DNA of 64,000 bases. Origin: Crocinitomicaceae bacterium. GTDB taxonomy: Bacteria > Bacteroidota > Bacteroidia > Flavobacteriales_D > Crocinitomicaceae. This document shows, piece by piece, positions 1 to 9,321 of the stretch. The notes under the pieces are model-generated. The model did not search any database, was not told the DNA's origin, and worked only from the letters and a program-made list of their open reading frames with translations. The translations under genes and the position numbers were made by a program. Within the stretch, counting starts at the first letter, position 1; the number at the start of each line of letters is the position of its first letter. The DNA is taken from assembly GCA_023957475.1 (NCBI GenBank), contig JAMLHA010000005.1, forward strand, positions 124,001 through 188,000, read 5' to 3'.

Positions 1-64
1 TGGGTTCTTTGCTGTTAATACAGTCTAAATATCTATTTTCGCAACACTCTTAGTGGAGGTAAAT

Positions 65-2050
65 ATGATAGACACATTTGACTTTAGTAGAATTACAGAA
101 GTATTTTCGTTTCAATTCAATCCAGAAACGGCATTTCTATTTACAAAAGTTGAATTTTGGATCTTCTTCGTAGCAGTGATGATTGCCTATGTACTGTTAG
201 AAGCCAATAAGTACATTCGCACCGCTACACTTTCTGTTGTAGTATTGCTCACCAGTTGGTTTTTTCAAAATGGCGATTTTATTGTATTTGGTGGACTTTG
301 CATACTCAATTACGCCTTTTTGCACGCTCTTTTTAAGGCACAAAAAAAATACAACTGGATATTTCTGTTAATAAGCGTCAATGCACTTGCTGCTTATTAT
401 TTCTGGTTTAAAGTCTCTTATTTTAAAATCTATTTTACCATTCGACCAATTGATGTTTGGTTGGTATTTATTATCGTTATCTTTATTCTATCTTATTTCA
501 AGCAAAAGACATTAGTTCGCTCAATATTTTTAACGATTGTCAGTTTGTATTTTTACTACAAATCATCTGATAAATTCGTTTATCTATTGATATTCTCCAT
601 CGTTTTAAATTATTATTTAGGGCGTTGGGTATTTTTTGCTAAAGGTCAATTGACAAAGAAGTGGATTGTTGCTATAACGGTTATCATTAACGTAGCTATT
701 TTAGCCTATTTTAAATACACTTATTTCTTTACCAATTCATTTAATACCATGTTTGGAACAAATCACGTTCCAACAAATATTGTTGCAGAATGGGGTAATT
801 GGTTAATTGGTGAACCAACATTCGTAACGGATATTCTACTTCCAGTTGGGGTGTCTTTTTTTACGTTTCAAACCATTAGTTATGTAGTAGATATTTACAG
901 AAACGAAGTTGGACCTGTTCGCAATATCTTTGATTACGCTTTCTATACAGCATTCTTTCCACCGTTGGTTTCGGGACCAATTTTAAGAGCCAGAGATTTT
1001 ATTCCTCAGATTTACAAGCCGTTTCATTTAACAAAAGTCGATTACAGCATGGCCGTCATCATGATTGTTACAGGTTTATTGAAAAAAGTGGTCATGGCCG
1101 ATTACATTGCCATTCATTTCATCGATAAAGTTGCCGATGCTCCTGCTGCATATCCTGGATTTGTTAGTGTAATGGCTATGTGGGGATACTCTTTGCAGAT
1201 TTATGGTGATTTCTCTGGATATACCGATATCGCTATTGGTATTTCACTTTTGATGGGCTTCCGTTTACCAGAAAACTTCAATTCTCCTTATAAATCTGTC
1301 AGTGTTGCCGATTTTTGGAGAAGATGGCACAAATCATTGGGAGCATGGCTAAAAGATTATTTATACATTCCGTTAGGCGGTAATAGAAGTGGTGGTTTGG
1401 GGACCTTTATTGCCACTTTCTTCATCTTGATTTTCCTTGTATTTATTACACGTTGGTACGCTTTGTTCTATGTTTATGCCGTATTGATGACCATTTATTT
1501 TGTTGCTGTAAAATTCATGCCGGGAGAGAAGAAAAAGCTGTTTCGTGATATGAACTTGATGATTACACTTGTTGTAGGTGGTTTGTGGCATGGTGCAAGT
1601 CAAAACTTTGTAATTTGGGGTGCAATGAATGGTGTTGCATTGGTGATTTATAACTATTGGAAGATTATTTCACCTTACGAAAACAAGAACAATCTTTTTG
1701 TTCACTTCTGGAAAATTTTTATCACGTTTAATTTTATTACTTTCACACGTATTTGGTTTAGACTGGATAAAGACGGTATGCCAAATCAAATGCTCGACCA
1801 AATTTGGAATCATTTTGATTTTACGTGGGATCGTTTTGTATTGGTGCTTGAAACCTACCAATCGGCATTGTGGATTATCTTAATTGGTTTTATTATCCAC
1901 TGGTTGCCCGCTAAATGGAAAGATGCTTATAAAAATCTATTCACAAAAATGCCAATTCCATTGCAGTTAATTGCCGTTTCTTGTATTATTTTCTTAATGT
2001 ATCAAGCAATGACAGGAGAGTCTAAAGCGTTTGTTTATTTCCAATTCTAA
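65..2050 (+). CDS. MBOAT family membrane-bound O-acyltransferase (AlgI-like)
   Basis: A polytopic inner-membrane protein of 661 aa that probably transfers acyl groups (acetyl in AlgI/DltB relatives) to an extracytoplasmic polymer or lipid; the acceptor cannot be told from sequence. The MBOAT core starts near residue 260, with a GDFSGYTDIAIG stretch, a DFWRRWHKSLGAWLKDYLY segment and the catalytic-His motif GGLWHG (His509). The N-terminal ~190 residues add several hydrophobic helices, making it longer than typical 470-500 aa AlgI. I start at ATG 65 because GGAGGT lies just upstream at 55-60; an in-frame GTG at 53 would place that sequence inside the gene. It converges on the next gene with a 4-base overlap of stops. 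Family confidence is high, substrate unknown. Confidence 0.9.
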   Translation: MIDTFDFSRITEVFSFQFNPETAFLFTKVEFWIFFVAVMIAYVLLEANKYIRTATLSVVVLLTSWFFQNGDFIVFGGLCILNYAFLHALFKAQKKYNWIFLLISVNALAAYYFWFKVSYFKIYFTIRPIDVWLVFIIVIFILSYFKQKTLVRSIFLTIVSLYFYYKSSDKFVYLLIFSIVLNYYLGRWVFFAKGQLTKKWIVAITVIINVAILAYFKYTYFFTNSFNTMFGTNHVPTNIVAEWGNWLIGEPTFVTDILLPVGVSFFTFQTISYVVDIYRNEVGPVRNIFDYAFYTAFFPPLVSGPILRARDFIPQIYKPFHLTKVDYSMAVIMIVTGLLKKVVMADYIAIHFIDKVADAPAAYPGFVSVMAMWGYSLQIYGDFSGYTDIAIGISLLMGFRLPENFNSPYKSVSVADFWRRWHKSLGAWLKDYLYIPLGGNRSGGLGTFIATFFILIFLVFITRWYALFYVYAVLMTIYFVAVKFMPGEKKKLFRDMNLMITLVVGGLWHGASQNFVIWGAMNGVALVIYNYWKIISPYENKNNLFVHFWKIFITFNFITFTRIWFRLDKDGMPNQMLDQIWNHFDFTWDRFVLVLETYQSALWIILIGFIIHWLPAKWKDAYKNLFTKMPIPLQLIAVSCIIFLMYQAMTGESKAFVYFQF

Positions 2051-2967
2051 ACACCAAAGCGTTGTTCAAATTTTTGTTGTTGCTCTTGTTTGAGTTGCTC
2101 TAAATCGTTTGGAACTTCTCTTTTCCAACGTTTGTGTGACCATAACCATTGTTCTGGTGCTTCCAAAATAGCATCTTCCAATAAATGCGTGTGTGCTTCG
2201 GTAATTTCACCCCATTTGGTGGATTTTGGTTCTTCTGCTATGAGTTTTAACTCCATTTCATAGAAACCGCGTTTTAGCTTGCGAGTATGATAAAAAACCA
2301 CAGCAAAATCGTATTCATGTGCCATCATTTCGGCACCGAACAACACAGCAGTCTGCTGGTTTAAAAAATTCATCCAATAACTTTTACGTGCGTCACCCGG
2401 TGATTGGTCGGTTAACGTTAAAATGGCTATTGGTTGACCGTTTTGTTTGTCAATTTCTGTTCTATAATTTTTTGAATGAACAACAATCATACCAAAACGC
2501 TCTCTACGCTCATTAACTTTCTTGTCCCAAAACTTTGAACTCAAAGGCATTCCAATTCCCATTGCTTGATGAGGAAACAAGAAGTTTTGAGCCGAAATCA
2601 ACCATTCCCAATTGTTGTAATGTCCCGAAACCAATAGTACACTCTTCCCTTTTTTATAAAGTTCTTCCATCAATTCTGGGTTTTTAACAACATAACGTTT
2701 TTGCAAGGCTTCTTTTGAAATGCTTAAATTCTTGATTCCTTCAGCTAAAACATCGGTAAAATGGCGGTAAAATTTCCACACCAACTGACGTATTTCTTCA
2801 TCCGACTTTTCAGGGAAAGAACGGCGTAGATTGCCTTCAATAACTTTCTTTCTATAAGGAAATACACGAAAAAGCACGTACAATTTAAAGGACAATAGGT
2901 ACAAACACCAAAAAGGCAATTTCGATAACGGGTAAACCAATAAATAATATGCCAATCGTGCGCCCAT
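2047..2967 (-). CDS. LpxL/HtrB-like lysophospholipid (lipid A) acyltransferase
   Basis: A 306 aa membrane-associated acyltransferase of the lipid A lauroyl/myristoyl transferase family, which adds a secondary acyl chain to a Kdo-lipid A precursor or a related lipid at the inner membrane. The HX4E catalytic motif is HYNNWE (His116, Glu121) after a hydrophobic N-terminus (residues 5-35). Length matches the family (290-310 aa). Its ATG overlaps the stop of rarA upstream (TAATG at 2965-2969), so translational coupling is likely. Whether it acts on lipid A or on another Bacteroidota lipid, such as an ornithine or glycine lipid, cannot be decided from sequence. Confidence 0.88.
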   Translation of the reverse strand: MGARLAYYLLVYPLSKLPFWCLYLLSFKLYVLFRVFPYRKKVIEGNLRRSFPEKSDEEIRQLVWKFYRHFTDVLAEGIKNLSISKEALQKRYVVKNPELMEELYKKGKSVLLVSGHYNNWEWLISAQNFLFPHQAMGIGMPLSSKFWDKKVNERRERFGMIVVHSKNYRTEIDKQNGQPIAILTLTDQSPGDARKSYWMNFLNQQTAVLFGAEMMAHEYDFAVVFYHTRKLKRGFYEMELKLIAEEPKSTKWGEITEAHTHLLEDAILEAPEQWLWSHKRWKREVPNDLEQLKQEQQQKFEQRFGV

Positions 2968-4241
2968 TATCTATTCCAAAGTTTTTTAATAATTGCTGCA
3001 ATCTCTTGTTCTTTACTGCTTCCTCCTGCTTTGAAGAATTGAGCGTTTTTCAATTCTTCGGGAAAGAAATTCTGTTGTACAAAATTTCCTGGATAATCGT
3101 GTGAGTATTTGTATTCATCGCCATAACCCAATTCTTTCATCAGCTTTGTTGGAGCATTACGGAGGTTTAATGGAACAGCTAAATTACCTGACTTTCTCAC
3201 TTCTTCTTGGGCTCTATTTATCGCCATGTACGCTCCGTTTCCTTTCGGTGATGTGGCCAAATAAATGGCACATTGAGCCAAAATTATACGCGATTCAGGC
3301 CAGCCAATGGTTTGCACCGCTTGAAAACAATTGTTGGCAATCAACAAGGCATTTGGATTTGCCAAACCTATATCTTCTGCCGCACTGATGATTAAACGAC
3401 GTGCAATGAATTTTGGATCTTCACCTCCTTCCACCATACGAGCCAACCAATAAATGGCAGCATCTGGGTCACTTCCACGAATGGATTTTATAAAAGCAGA
3501 AATGATGTCGTAATGTTGCTCTCCATCTTTGTCATAACGAACCAAACTTTGCTGTGCAACCTTTTCTACAATTTCATTGGTTATTACAATCTTGTCTTGG
3601 TGTTGAAACGTACCGATGATGATTTCAAATACATTCAATAATTTTCGAGCATCGCCACCAGAAATAGCCATTAAAGAGCTCGTTTCTTTTAGTTCAATGT
3701 TTTTTTCTTTTAAAACAACATCTTCGTGAATGGCTTTTTCCAATAAATGTTGCAAATCATCTTTGCTGTGATTTTCAAGAATATACACTTGGCAACGCGA
3801 CAAAAGTGCTGAGATAACTTCAAACGAAGGATTTTCTGTTGTAGCTCCAATAAGCGTAACAGTACCTTTTTCTACAGCACCGAGTAACGAATCTTGTTGT
3901 GCTTTGGAAAACCGATGAATTTCATCAATAAAAAGAATTGTTCCTTGTCCACCAAACATTCCTTGACGTTCTACATTTTGAATGATTTCACGCACATCCT
4001 TTACACCCGAAGAAATAGCAGAAAGTGTATGAAATGGACGTTTTAAATGATTGGCAATCAAAAAAGCCAAAGTTGTTTTACCCACACCTGGAGGTCCCCA
4101 AAAAATCATCGAAGGAATCACTCCTGCATCCAATGCCAAACGCAATGCTGCATCTTTTTTCAAAAGATGTTGCTGACCGATGTAGTCATCTAGTGACTTT
4201 GGCCGCATCCTTTCTGCTAATGGTGCATTGAAATTTGTCAT
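2967..4241 (-). CDS. rarA: replication-associated recombination protein A (RarA/MgsA, AAA+ ATPase)
   Basis: Clamp-loader-related AAA+ ATPase of 424 aa acting at stalled replication forks. Walker A is GPPGVGKTT (residues 49-57), Walker B is LFIDEIHRF (about 103-111), followed by sensor 1 GATTENPSFE and an arginine-finger LLSRCQVY segment. The C-terminal half carries the RarA tetramerisation region (SIRGSDPDAAIYWLARM, then the KYSHDYPGNFVQQ motif typical of MgsA). It is the first gene of a two-gene unit with the downstream acyltransferase, with one shared base. Length and motif order are normal, so the assignment is secure. Confidence 0.95.
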   Translation of the reverse strand: MTNFNAPLAERMRPKSLDDYIGQQHLLKKDAALRLALDAGVIPSMIFWGPPGVGKTTLAFLIANHLKRPFHTLSAISSGVKDVREIIQNVERQGMFGGQGTILFIDEIHRFSKAQQDSLLGAVEKGTVTLIGATTENPSFEVISALLSRCQVYILENHSKDDLQHLLEKAIHEDVVLKEKNIELKETSSLMAISGGDARKLLNVFEIIIGTFQHQDKIVITNEIVEKVAQQSLVRYDKDGEQHYDIISAFIKSIRGSDPDAAIYWLARMVEGGEDPKFIARRLIISAAEDIGLANPNALLIANNCFQAVQTIGWPESRIILAQCAIYLATSPKGNGAYMAINRAQEEVRKSGNLAVPLNLRNAPTKLMKELGYGDEYKYSHDYPGNFVQQNFFPEELKNAQFFKAGGSSKEQEIAAIIKKLWNR

Positions 4242-4343
4242 TTTTTATTGTTTACAAAAGTGTCATCCCCACGGGATTTATTGTGTTTTTTACCCAGAAT
4301 TAAAAACCTCTTAATTCTTAATTCATCATTCTTAATTAGAAAA

Positions 4344-6404
4344 TTATCTAATTTCAAACCCCGCTCCAAATCCCTTTTCTGGCACCATAAAACTCAGTTC
4401 TCCTTTGTCGTTTTCTGCCATTAAAATCATCCCTTGCGATTCTACTCCTCGTATTTTGCGTGGTTCCAAGTTCAACAATACAGCAACGGTTTTACCAACC
4501 ACTTCTTCTGGTTTGTAATGCGCTGCAATACCCGAAACAATGGTGCGCTTATCAATACCTGTATCTACTAATAATTTCAACAATTTATCTGCTTTTTCCA
4601 CCTTTCCAGCTTCTAAGATGGTTCCCAAACGGATATCCATTTTAGTGAAATCATCAAACGAAGCAGCTGGTTTTTGCGCTGGAAAAGCAACCGCCGAAGA
4701 AGTTGAATTGGCATTTTTTAATTTTTCTAATTCGGCCTCTATCATCGTATCTTCAATTTTTGTAAACAATATTTCTGGTTTGTTGGTTGCGTGCCCCGTT
4801 GCCAATAAATCAGATTTTCCTGCATTTTCCCATGAATTTGACTCAAAATTCAAGAATTCACCAATTTTTTTGGCAGTTCTTGGTAAAAATGGTTGCAAAA
4901 CGATACTTAAGTTAGCTGTGATTTGCAATGCGATATTCATGATGGTTTCAACACGAGCTGGATTTTCTTTCACCAACTTCCAAGGCTCATTTTCTGCCAA
5001 GTATTTATTCCCCAAACGAGCCAAATTCATGGCTTCCGCTTGTGCTTCTCGTAATTTGTAATCGTACAATAGCTGACTAATTTTAGCAGGAATTGCTTTC
5101 ATTTCCGCTAATACTTGCTCATCTTCAGCTGTAAGAGACCCAAGAGTTGGAACTTTTCCTTCGTAATATTTTTGAGTCAACACCAATGCACGATTCACGA
5201 AGTTACCCAAAATATCCGCCAGTTCATTGTTAACACGCGCTTGATATTCTTTCCATGTAAACTCACTATCTTTTGATTCTGGAGCAATGGAAGACAAGAC
5301 GTATTTCAATTCGTCAACCTTATCAGGGTAGCTTTCAATGTACTCATGTAGCCACACCGCCCAATTTCGGGAAGTGGAGAATTTTTCACCTTCTAAATTC
5401 AAGAATTCGTATGCAGGAACATTGTCAGGCAAAATTAAATCACCGTGTGCTTTCAATAAGATTGGGAAAATGATGGCATGGAACACAATGTTATCTTTTC
5501 CGATGAAATGCACCAGTTTACGATCACCTTTCCAATAATCCTCCCAGTTTTTTCCATTGTCTTGAGCCCATTGTTTTGTTGCCGAGATATACCCAATTGG
5601 CGCATCGAGCCAAACATACAATACTTTTCCTTCACTATCTGGCAATGGCACTTTCACACCCCAATCCAAATCTCTGGTCATAGCACGAGAATGCAAACCG
5701 CCATCAATCCACGACATGCATTGACCCAACACTTGATTACGCCATTTCTTTGGATCGTGTTGTTGCACACCATTCAACGTTCCTTTTTGAATCCATTCTT
5801 TCAACCATGTTTCGTGACGCTCCATTGGTAAATACCAGTGAGATGTTTGTTTTAACACTGGGGTTTTACCACTTAATGTTGAAACAGGATTGATTAATTC
5901 AAGCGGACTGAGTGATGAACCACATTTTTCACATTGATCGCCATAAGCGCCGGCTGAGTGGCATTTTGGACATTCACCCGTGATGTATCTATCAGCTAAA
6001 AACTGTTTAAATTCTTCGTCGTAGTATTGTTCACTTGTTTCTTGTGTAAACGAACCATTTGCATGCAACACTTTGAAAAAATCTTGTGATGTTTCGTGGT
6101 GTAGCGGTAGTGAAGTACGGTGAAAGATATCAAATGAGATATCAAAGTTTTTAAATGAATCACCGATAATTTTATGGTATTTGTCCACAATTTCTTGTGG
6201 TGTAATTCCTTCTTTTTTCGCACGCAATGTTATCGCAGCACCATTCTCATCACTTCCGCAAATAAAAGCCACATCGTGGTTATTCATTCTTAAAAACCGA
6301 ACAAATATATCAGCGGGTAAATAAACACCAGCAACGTGACCCAAATGTAGTGGTCCGTTGGCATAAGGAAGAGCGGCTGTGACTGTAAATTTATTTTTTT
6401 GCAT
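4344..6404 (-). CDS. metG: methionyl-tRNA synthetase
   Basis: Charges tRNA-Met in the cytoplasm. I start at ATG 6404, giving 686 aa beginning [20 protein letters not shown]; the frame stays open upstream to 6518, but those 38 residues are not conserved-looking and a promoter lies inside them. The class I signature is HLGH (residues 20-23). A four-Cys zinc knuckle uses C145, C148, C158 and C161. The KMSKS loop is the KFSTS form (near residue 340). A C-terminal EMAP/Trbp111-type tRNA-binding domain (about 580-686, starting [10 protein letters not shown]) mediates dimerisation. It is transcribed alone, divergently from the gene at 6612. Confidence 0.97.
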   Translation of the reverse strand: MQKNKFTVTAALPYANGPLHLGHVAGVYLPADIFVRFLRMNNHDVAFICGSDENGAAITLRAKKEGITPQEIVDKYHKIIGDSFKNFDISFDIFHRTSLPLHHETSQDFFKVLHANGSFTQETSEQYYDEEFKQFLADRYITGECPKCHSAGAYGDQCEKCGSSLSPLELINPVSTLSGKTPVLKQTSHWYLPMERHETWLKEWIQKGTLNGVQQHDPKKWRNQVLGQCMSWIDGGLHSRAMTRDLDWGVKVPLPDSEGKVLYVWLDAPIGYISATKQWAQDNGKNWEDYWKGDRKLVHFIGKDNIVFHAIIFPILLKAHGDLILPDNVPAYEFLNLEGEKFSTSRNWAVWLHEYIESYPDKVDELKYVLSSIAPESKDSEFTWKEYQARVNNELADILGNFVNRALVLTQKYYEGKVPTLGSLTAEDEQVLAEMKAIPAKISQLLYDYKLREAQAEAMNLARLGNKYLAENEPWKLVKENPARVETIMNIALQITANLSIVLQPFLPRTAKKIGEFLNFESNSWENAGKSDLLATGHATNKPEILFTKIEDTMIEAELEKLKNANSTSSAVAFPAQKPAASFDDFTKMDIRLGTILEAGKVEKADKLLKLLVDTGIDKRTIVSGIAAHYKPEEVVGKTVAVLLNLEPRKIRGVESQGMILMAENDKGELSFMVPEKGFGAGFEIR

Positions 6405-6425
6405 TCGTAAGATGTTAATTGTTTG

Positions 6426-6453
6426 CAAAGATAGATAAAAATGTAGAGTGCAA
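6426..6453 (-). promoter_or_regulatory. predicted promoter of metG
   Basis: On the minus strand, TTG (6451-6453), a 17-base spacer and TATCTTTG (6426-6433) fit the Bacteroidota consensus TTG-N17..23-TAnnTTTG. Transcription would start near 6420, leaving a leader of about 16 bases before the ATG at 6404. This supports the shorter metG start. Confidence 0.6.
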
Positions 6454-6507
6454 AGTGAAGAGTTCAGAGGTTTTTGATGATGGATGAAGAAATATTTTTT
6501 GCTTGAA

Positions 6508-6540
6508 TTGAACAACAAATATAAAAATGTATCATCTTTG
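6508..6540 (+). promoter_or_regulatory. possible promoter for the gene at 6612
   Basis: TTG (6508-6510), 22 bases, then CATCTTTG (6533-6540), one mismatch from TAnnTTTG. It would be divergent from the metG promoter. This is a weak call because of the mismatch. Confidence 0.3.
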
Positions 6541-6611
6541 CAAAGTGATTTACAAGAATCATTATTGAAGATGAAAGCAATCTTATTTTTACTAGCTTAA
6601 CGGCTACACCA

Positions 6612-7883
6612 ATGGAAAATCAAGACGTATCGGAAAAACGCCCTAAGCGACGTATATGGAAATGGTTGAAAATAACCTATTTTGTTGGTATTCATATTTT
6701 GGCGATTTTTGCTTTTGTTATGATTGGTATTGCAGTTGCTGCAAAATTCAAATGGACCAACGACAAAGGTAGTATTGATGTCAACAACCGCTATTTTGCA
6801 CAAATGGCGAATAAATACAACCAAGGATTTAAGTTGGATAGTCTAAATTTTGAAAGCGAAGAACGTCAAATGTATCAACGTGTGGGGTTGTTGGCCCAAC
6901 ATTATCCTTTCAATGCAAAATCAATACTTGCAGCTTATCAAAAAAGTGGTGATTTGCTGGTAGCAATGCGGATGTTAGACGCCACCAACTTATTGTTGAA
7001 GGACAACAAAAACTATCAGAAAAAATTAAAAGAAATTGAAAACCAAAAGAGTGACAATAGCCTTTCACTCTATCCATGGGCAAACTATGCCGAATGGAAA
7101 GATTTTTGCAAATATGTAAAAGCCGATAAAAGAGCTATCGACTCTGTAGCTAAAATCACGGGTGTTGAATCTCGGCTTATTGTGATGTGTCTTGTTGGAG
7201 AGCAAATACGAATGTTCAATTCATCAAGAGAAAAATTAAAAAATCAAGTGTATAAATACAATCACATTTTTCTACCCAAAAATAGAGGATATGGAGTTAC
7301 AGGTATTTTGGAACACACTGCTTTACGTATTGAAAACACCTTATTTACACCAAGTAGTCCTTTTTACCCTGGTGATTATTACCGACAATGCATCAATTTA
7401 AAAGACTCCTTTCCAGAATCAGTCATTGATACAATTGCTGCACATAAATATCCAACTATTCAACGTTTAATTCAAGGAGGCAATCACTTTTACTCCTATT
7501 TGTACACCGCTTTGTTGCTGCGTCAATACCAATCACATTGGGAAAAATCGGGGTACACATTGGCATATCGACCAGAGATTTTAGGCACATTGTTTAACCT
7601 CGGCTATCAAAAAAGTAAACCGGGGCCAAACCCACAAGTTGGAGGTTCCAACTTCAATGTAGGCGATAATGAATATACATTTGGAGGACTTTGTTTTGAA
7701 TTTTATTACAGTGGTGAATTGCAAGATTTGTTCCCACTTACCAGTCATCCATTTATTCCAACAGAAGAATTGGAGCGCACAATTGTGTTTCCAGACAAAG
7801 ACGAAGAACCAACCGAAAATGAATTTTTAAATTCCACCGAAAGCAATGGTTTGAGAATGATGAATCAACTGGATTCATTGTAA
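6612..7883 (+). CDS. membrane-anchored protein of unknown function, possibly lysozyme-like fold
   Basis: A 423 aa protein with a basic cytoplasmic N-terminus (KRPKRRIWKW) and one transmembrane helix at about residues 25-48, the rest outside the inner membrane. I do not recognise a named family with certainty. The segment near 180-200 (SVAKITGVESRLIVMCLVGEQ) followed by a region ending in TLFNLGYQ and FGGLCFEFYY resembles lytic-transglycosylase or DUF1402-like proteins, where a Glu at the end of such a helix is catalytic; this is inference from pattern only. The last 40 residues are acidic and low-complexity. It stands alone between metG and a terminator. Confidence 0.75.
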   Translation: MENQDVSEKRPKRRIWKWLKITYFVGIHILAIFAFVMIGIAVAAKFKWTNDKGSIDVNNRYFAQMANKYNQGFKLDSLNFESEERQMYQRVGLLAQHYPFNAKSILAAYQKSGDLLVAMRMLDATNLLLKDNKNYQKKLKEIENQKSDNSLSLYPWANYAEWKDFCKYVKADKRAIDSVAKITGVESRLIVMCLVGEQIRMFNSSREKLKNQVYKYNHIFLPKNRGYGVTGILEHTALRIENTLFTPSSPFYPGDYYRQCINLKDSFPESVIDTIAAHKYPTIQRLIQGGNHFYSYLYTALLLRQYQSHWEKSGYTLAYRPEILGTLFNLGYQKSKPGPNPQVGGSNFNVGDNEYTFGGLCFEFYYSGELQDLFPLTSHPFIPTEELERTIVFPDKDEEPTENEFLNSTESNGLRMMNQLDSL

Positions 7884-7919
7884 GAAAAGCTCTGTCTTAC
7901 TCTTTAAAATGGTATTTTA

Positions 7920-7949
7920 CCCTAAAGCAAACACTTTTTAGGCTTTTTT
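7920..7949 (+). terminator. terminator after the 6612 gene
   Basis: Inverted repeat CCTAAA (7921-7926) / TTTAGG (7937-7942) followed by C and six T (7944-7949), about 40 bases after the stop codon. The stem is short and AT-rich. Confidence 0.5.
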
Positions 7950-8319
7950 GATTATAGAGTCAGAAATTTTTTTGATTAACAACCTAAATGTTAATGCTTT
8001 TATCCTGTTTTTTTGCCTTTTATTTGCAAAACAAGACATTTCATCACAAAAAACAGGGGTTTCGTCACATTTATTAACTCAGAAGAAGTAAACTCTATAA
8101 TTTGGTCAAAATATCCGAAAACAAGAATCTTTTTAATGTAAGAACTCGTTTTCGATAATTAAACTGAATTGTATTAATATTCACATGAAAAGGAACTGAG
8201 GTGTATAGAAATATGCACCTTTGTTTTTTATGATAAAACGTTTATTTTTTATCATATTTTCGTATAAATCCTATTTGTTTCTTTATTTTTTGTAATTTCA
8301 ACCTTGACTATTACCAAAA
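7950..8319. other. AT-rich intergenic region before the porP/sprF-like gene
   Basis: About 370 bases with no convincing open frame in either direction. CACCTTTG at 8216-8223 is one base from a Bacteroidota -7 element but has no clear -33 partner. I see no repeat, tRNA or riboswitch here; it presumably holds the promoter of the gene at 8320. Confidence 0.5.
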
Positions 8320-9321
8320 ATGAAAAAAATTTGTGCTCTTATTGTATCTGTTTTGATGACACTATTTGTAGGTGCACAGGACATACATTGGTCACAATTC
8401 AACGACAATCCCATCTTTCAAAACCCTGGAAATACAGGTAATTTTAATGGTGATTTGCGTTTGGTTGGCAATTTTAGAGATCAATGGCGAGCCGTTTCTG
8501 TTCCATTTCAAACTTTCTCGGTTTCTGCTGACGGAAAATTGTACAATTTTAGAAATTTAGGTTTGGGGGGCTTGTTCTCTCACGATGTAACAGGTGATGG
8601 CAAACTCAGAACAATTGAACTACAAGCAAATGTAGCATATTTGTTAAAATTAACCAAAGATTCAACACACACCATAAGTCCCGGAATTAACTTAGGAATG
8701 AATCACCGTCAAGTAAATTGGGATGCTTTTATGTTTGGAAATCAATACAACGGTCAGTATTATGACCCAAGTATGCCAACAAATGAACTTTATTCAACCG
8801 ATAGAAAAACCAATTTCAGTATTGGCATGGGGGTTTCTTATCGGTACTTAATCGGCAAACGTAAAACGCTGGAAGCAGGTGTTGGTGTATTCAACCTCAA
8901 CCGACCAAACCAAGGATTTTACAATGTTGTCATACATAGAGATATACGCACAAACATTTTTGCAAAATTGTATTATCCCATTGGGATAGATTGGGATATT
9001 ATCCCAAGTTTTCAACTCTCTTTTCAAGGAAAATACCGAGAAATTGTTGTTGGTTCTTCGGTAAGATATACAATAGTTAACCGATTGGCAAAATACGCAG
9101 CTGTATATGGCGGAATTTGGTACCGTGCTGTGGATGCAGCCTACTTAACCATTGGAGCAGATTATCAGCAATGGTTTGTTGGTTTGAGCTACGACATGAA
9201 TTTTTCTACACTAACCAAAGCGAGCCGTGTTAGAGGTGGTTTTGAAATTGCTGTTCGCTATATTTTATTTCGTTTTAAACCAAAGAAAATTGTTCACAGA
9301 ATATGTCCAGACTATATTTAA
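8320..9321 (+). CDS. PorP/SprF family type IX secretion outer-membrane protein
   Basis: A 333 aa secreted beta-barrel protein of the Bacteroidota PorP/SprF family. Residues 1-19 form a signal peptide ending VGAQ. The mature start DIHWSQFNDNPIFQNPGNTG is the family hallmark (a DxHFSQF..P...NPA.TG pattern). It ends with alternating hydrophobic strands typical of an outer-membrane barrel. Members link surface proteins to the T9SS/gliding machinery. The next gene begins 19 bases before its stop, so the two are almost certainly co-translated. Bacteroidota genomes hold many paralogues, so I give no specific gene name. Confidence 0.9.
   Translation: MKKICALIVSVLMTLFVGAQDIHWSQFNDNPIFQNPGNTGNFNGDLRLVGNFRDQWRAVSVPFQTFSVSADGKLYNFRNLGLGGLFSHDVTGDGKLRTIELQANVAYLLKLTKDSTHTISPGINLGMNHRQVNWDAFMFGNQYNGQYYDPSMPTNELYSTDRKTNFSIGMGVSYRYLIGKRKTLEAGVGVFNLNRPNQGFYNVVIHRDIRTNIFAKLYYPIGIDWDIIPSFQLSFQGKYREIVVGSSVRYTIVNRLAKYAAVYGGIWYRAVDAAYLTIGADYQQWFVGLSYDMNFSTLTKASRVRGGFEIAVRYILFRFKPKKIVHRICPDYI

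Noticed and set aside
53..64. GTG at 53 as start of the MBOAT gene
   Set aside because: It would place the GGAGGT ribosome-binding-like sequence inside the gene; ATG 65 is correctly spaced from it.
4540..5061. 173 aa plus-strand frame opposite metG
   Set aside because: Antisense shadow of a strongly coding gene; no protein-like motif.
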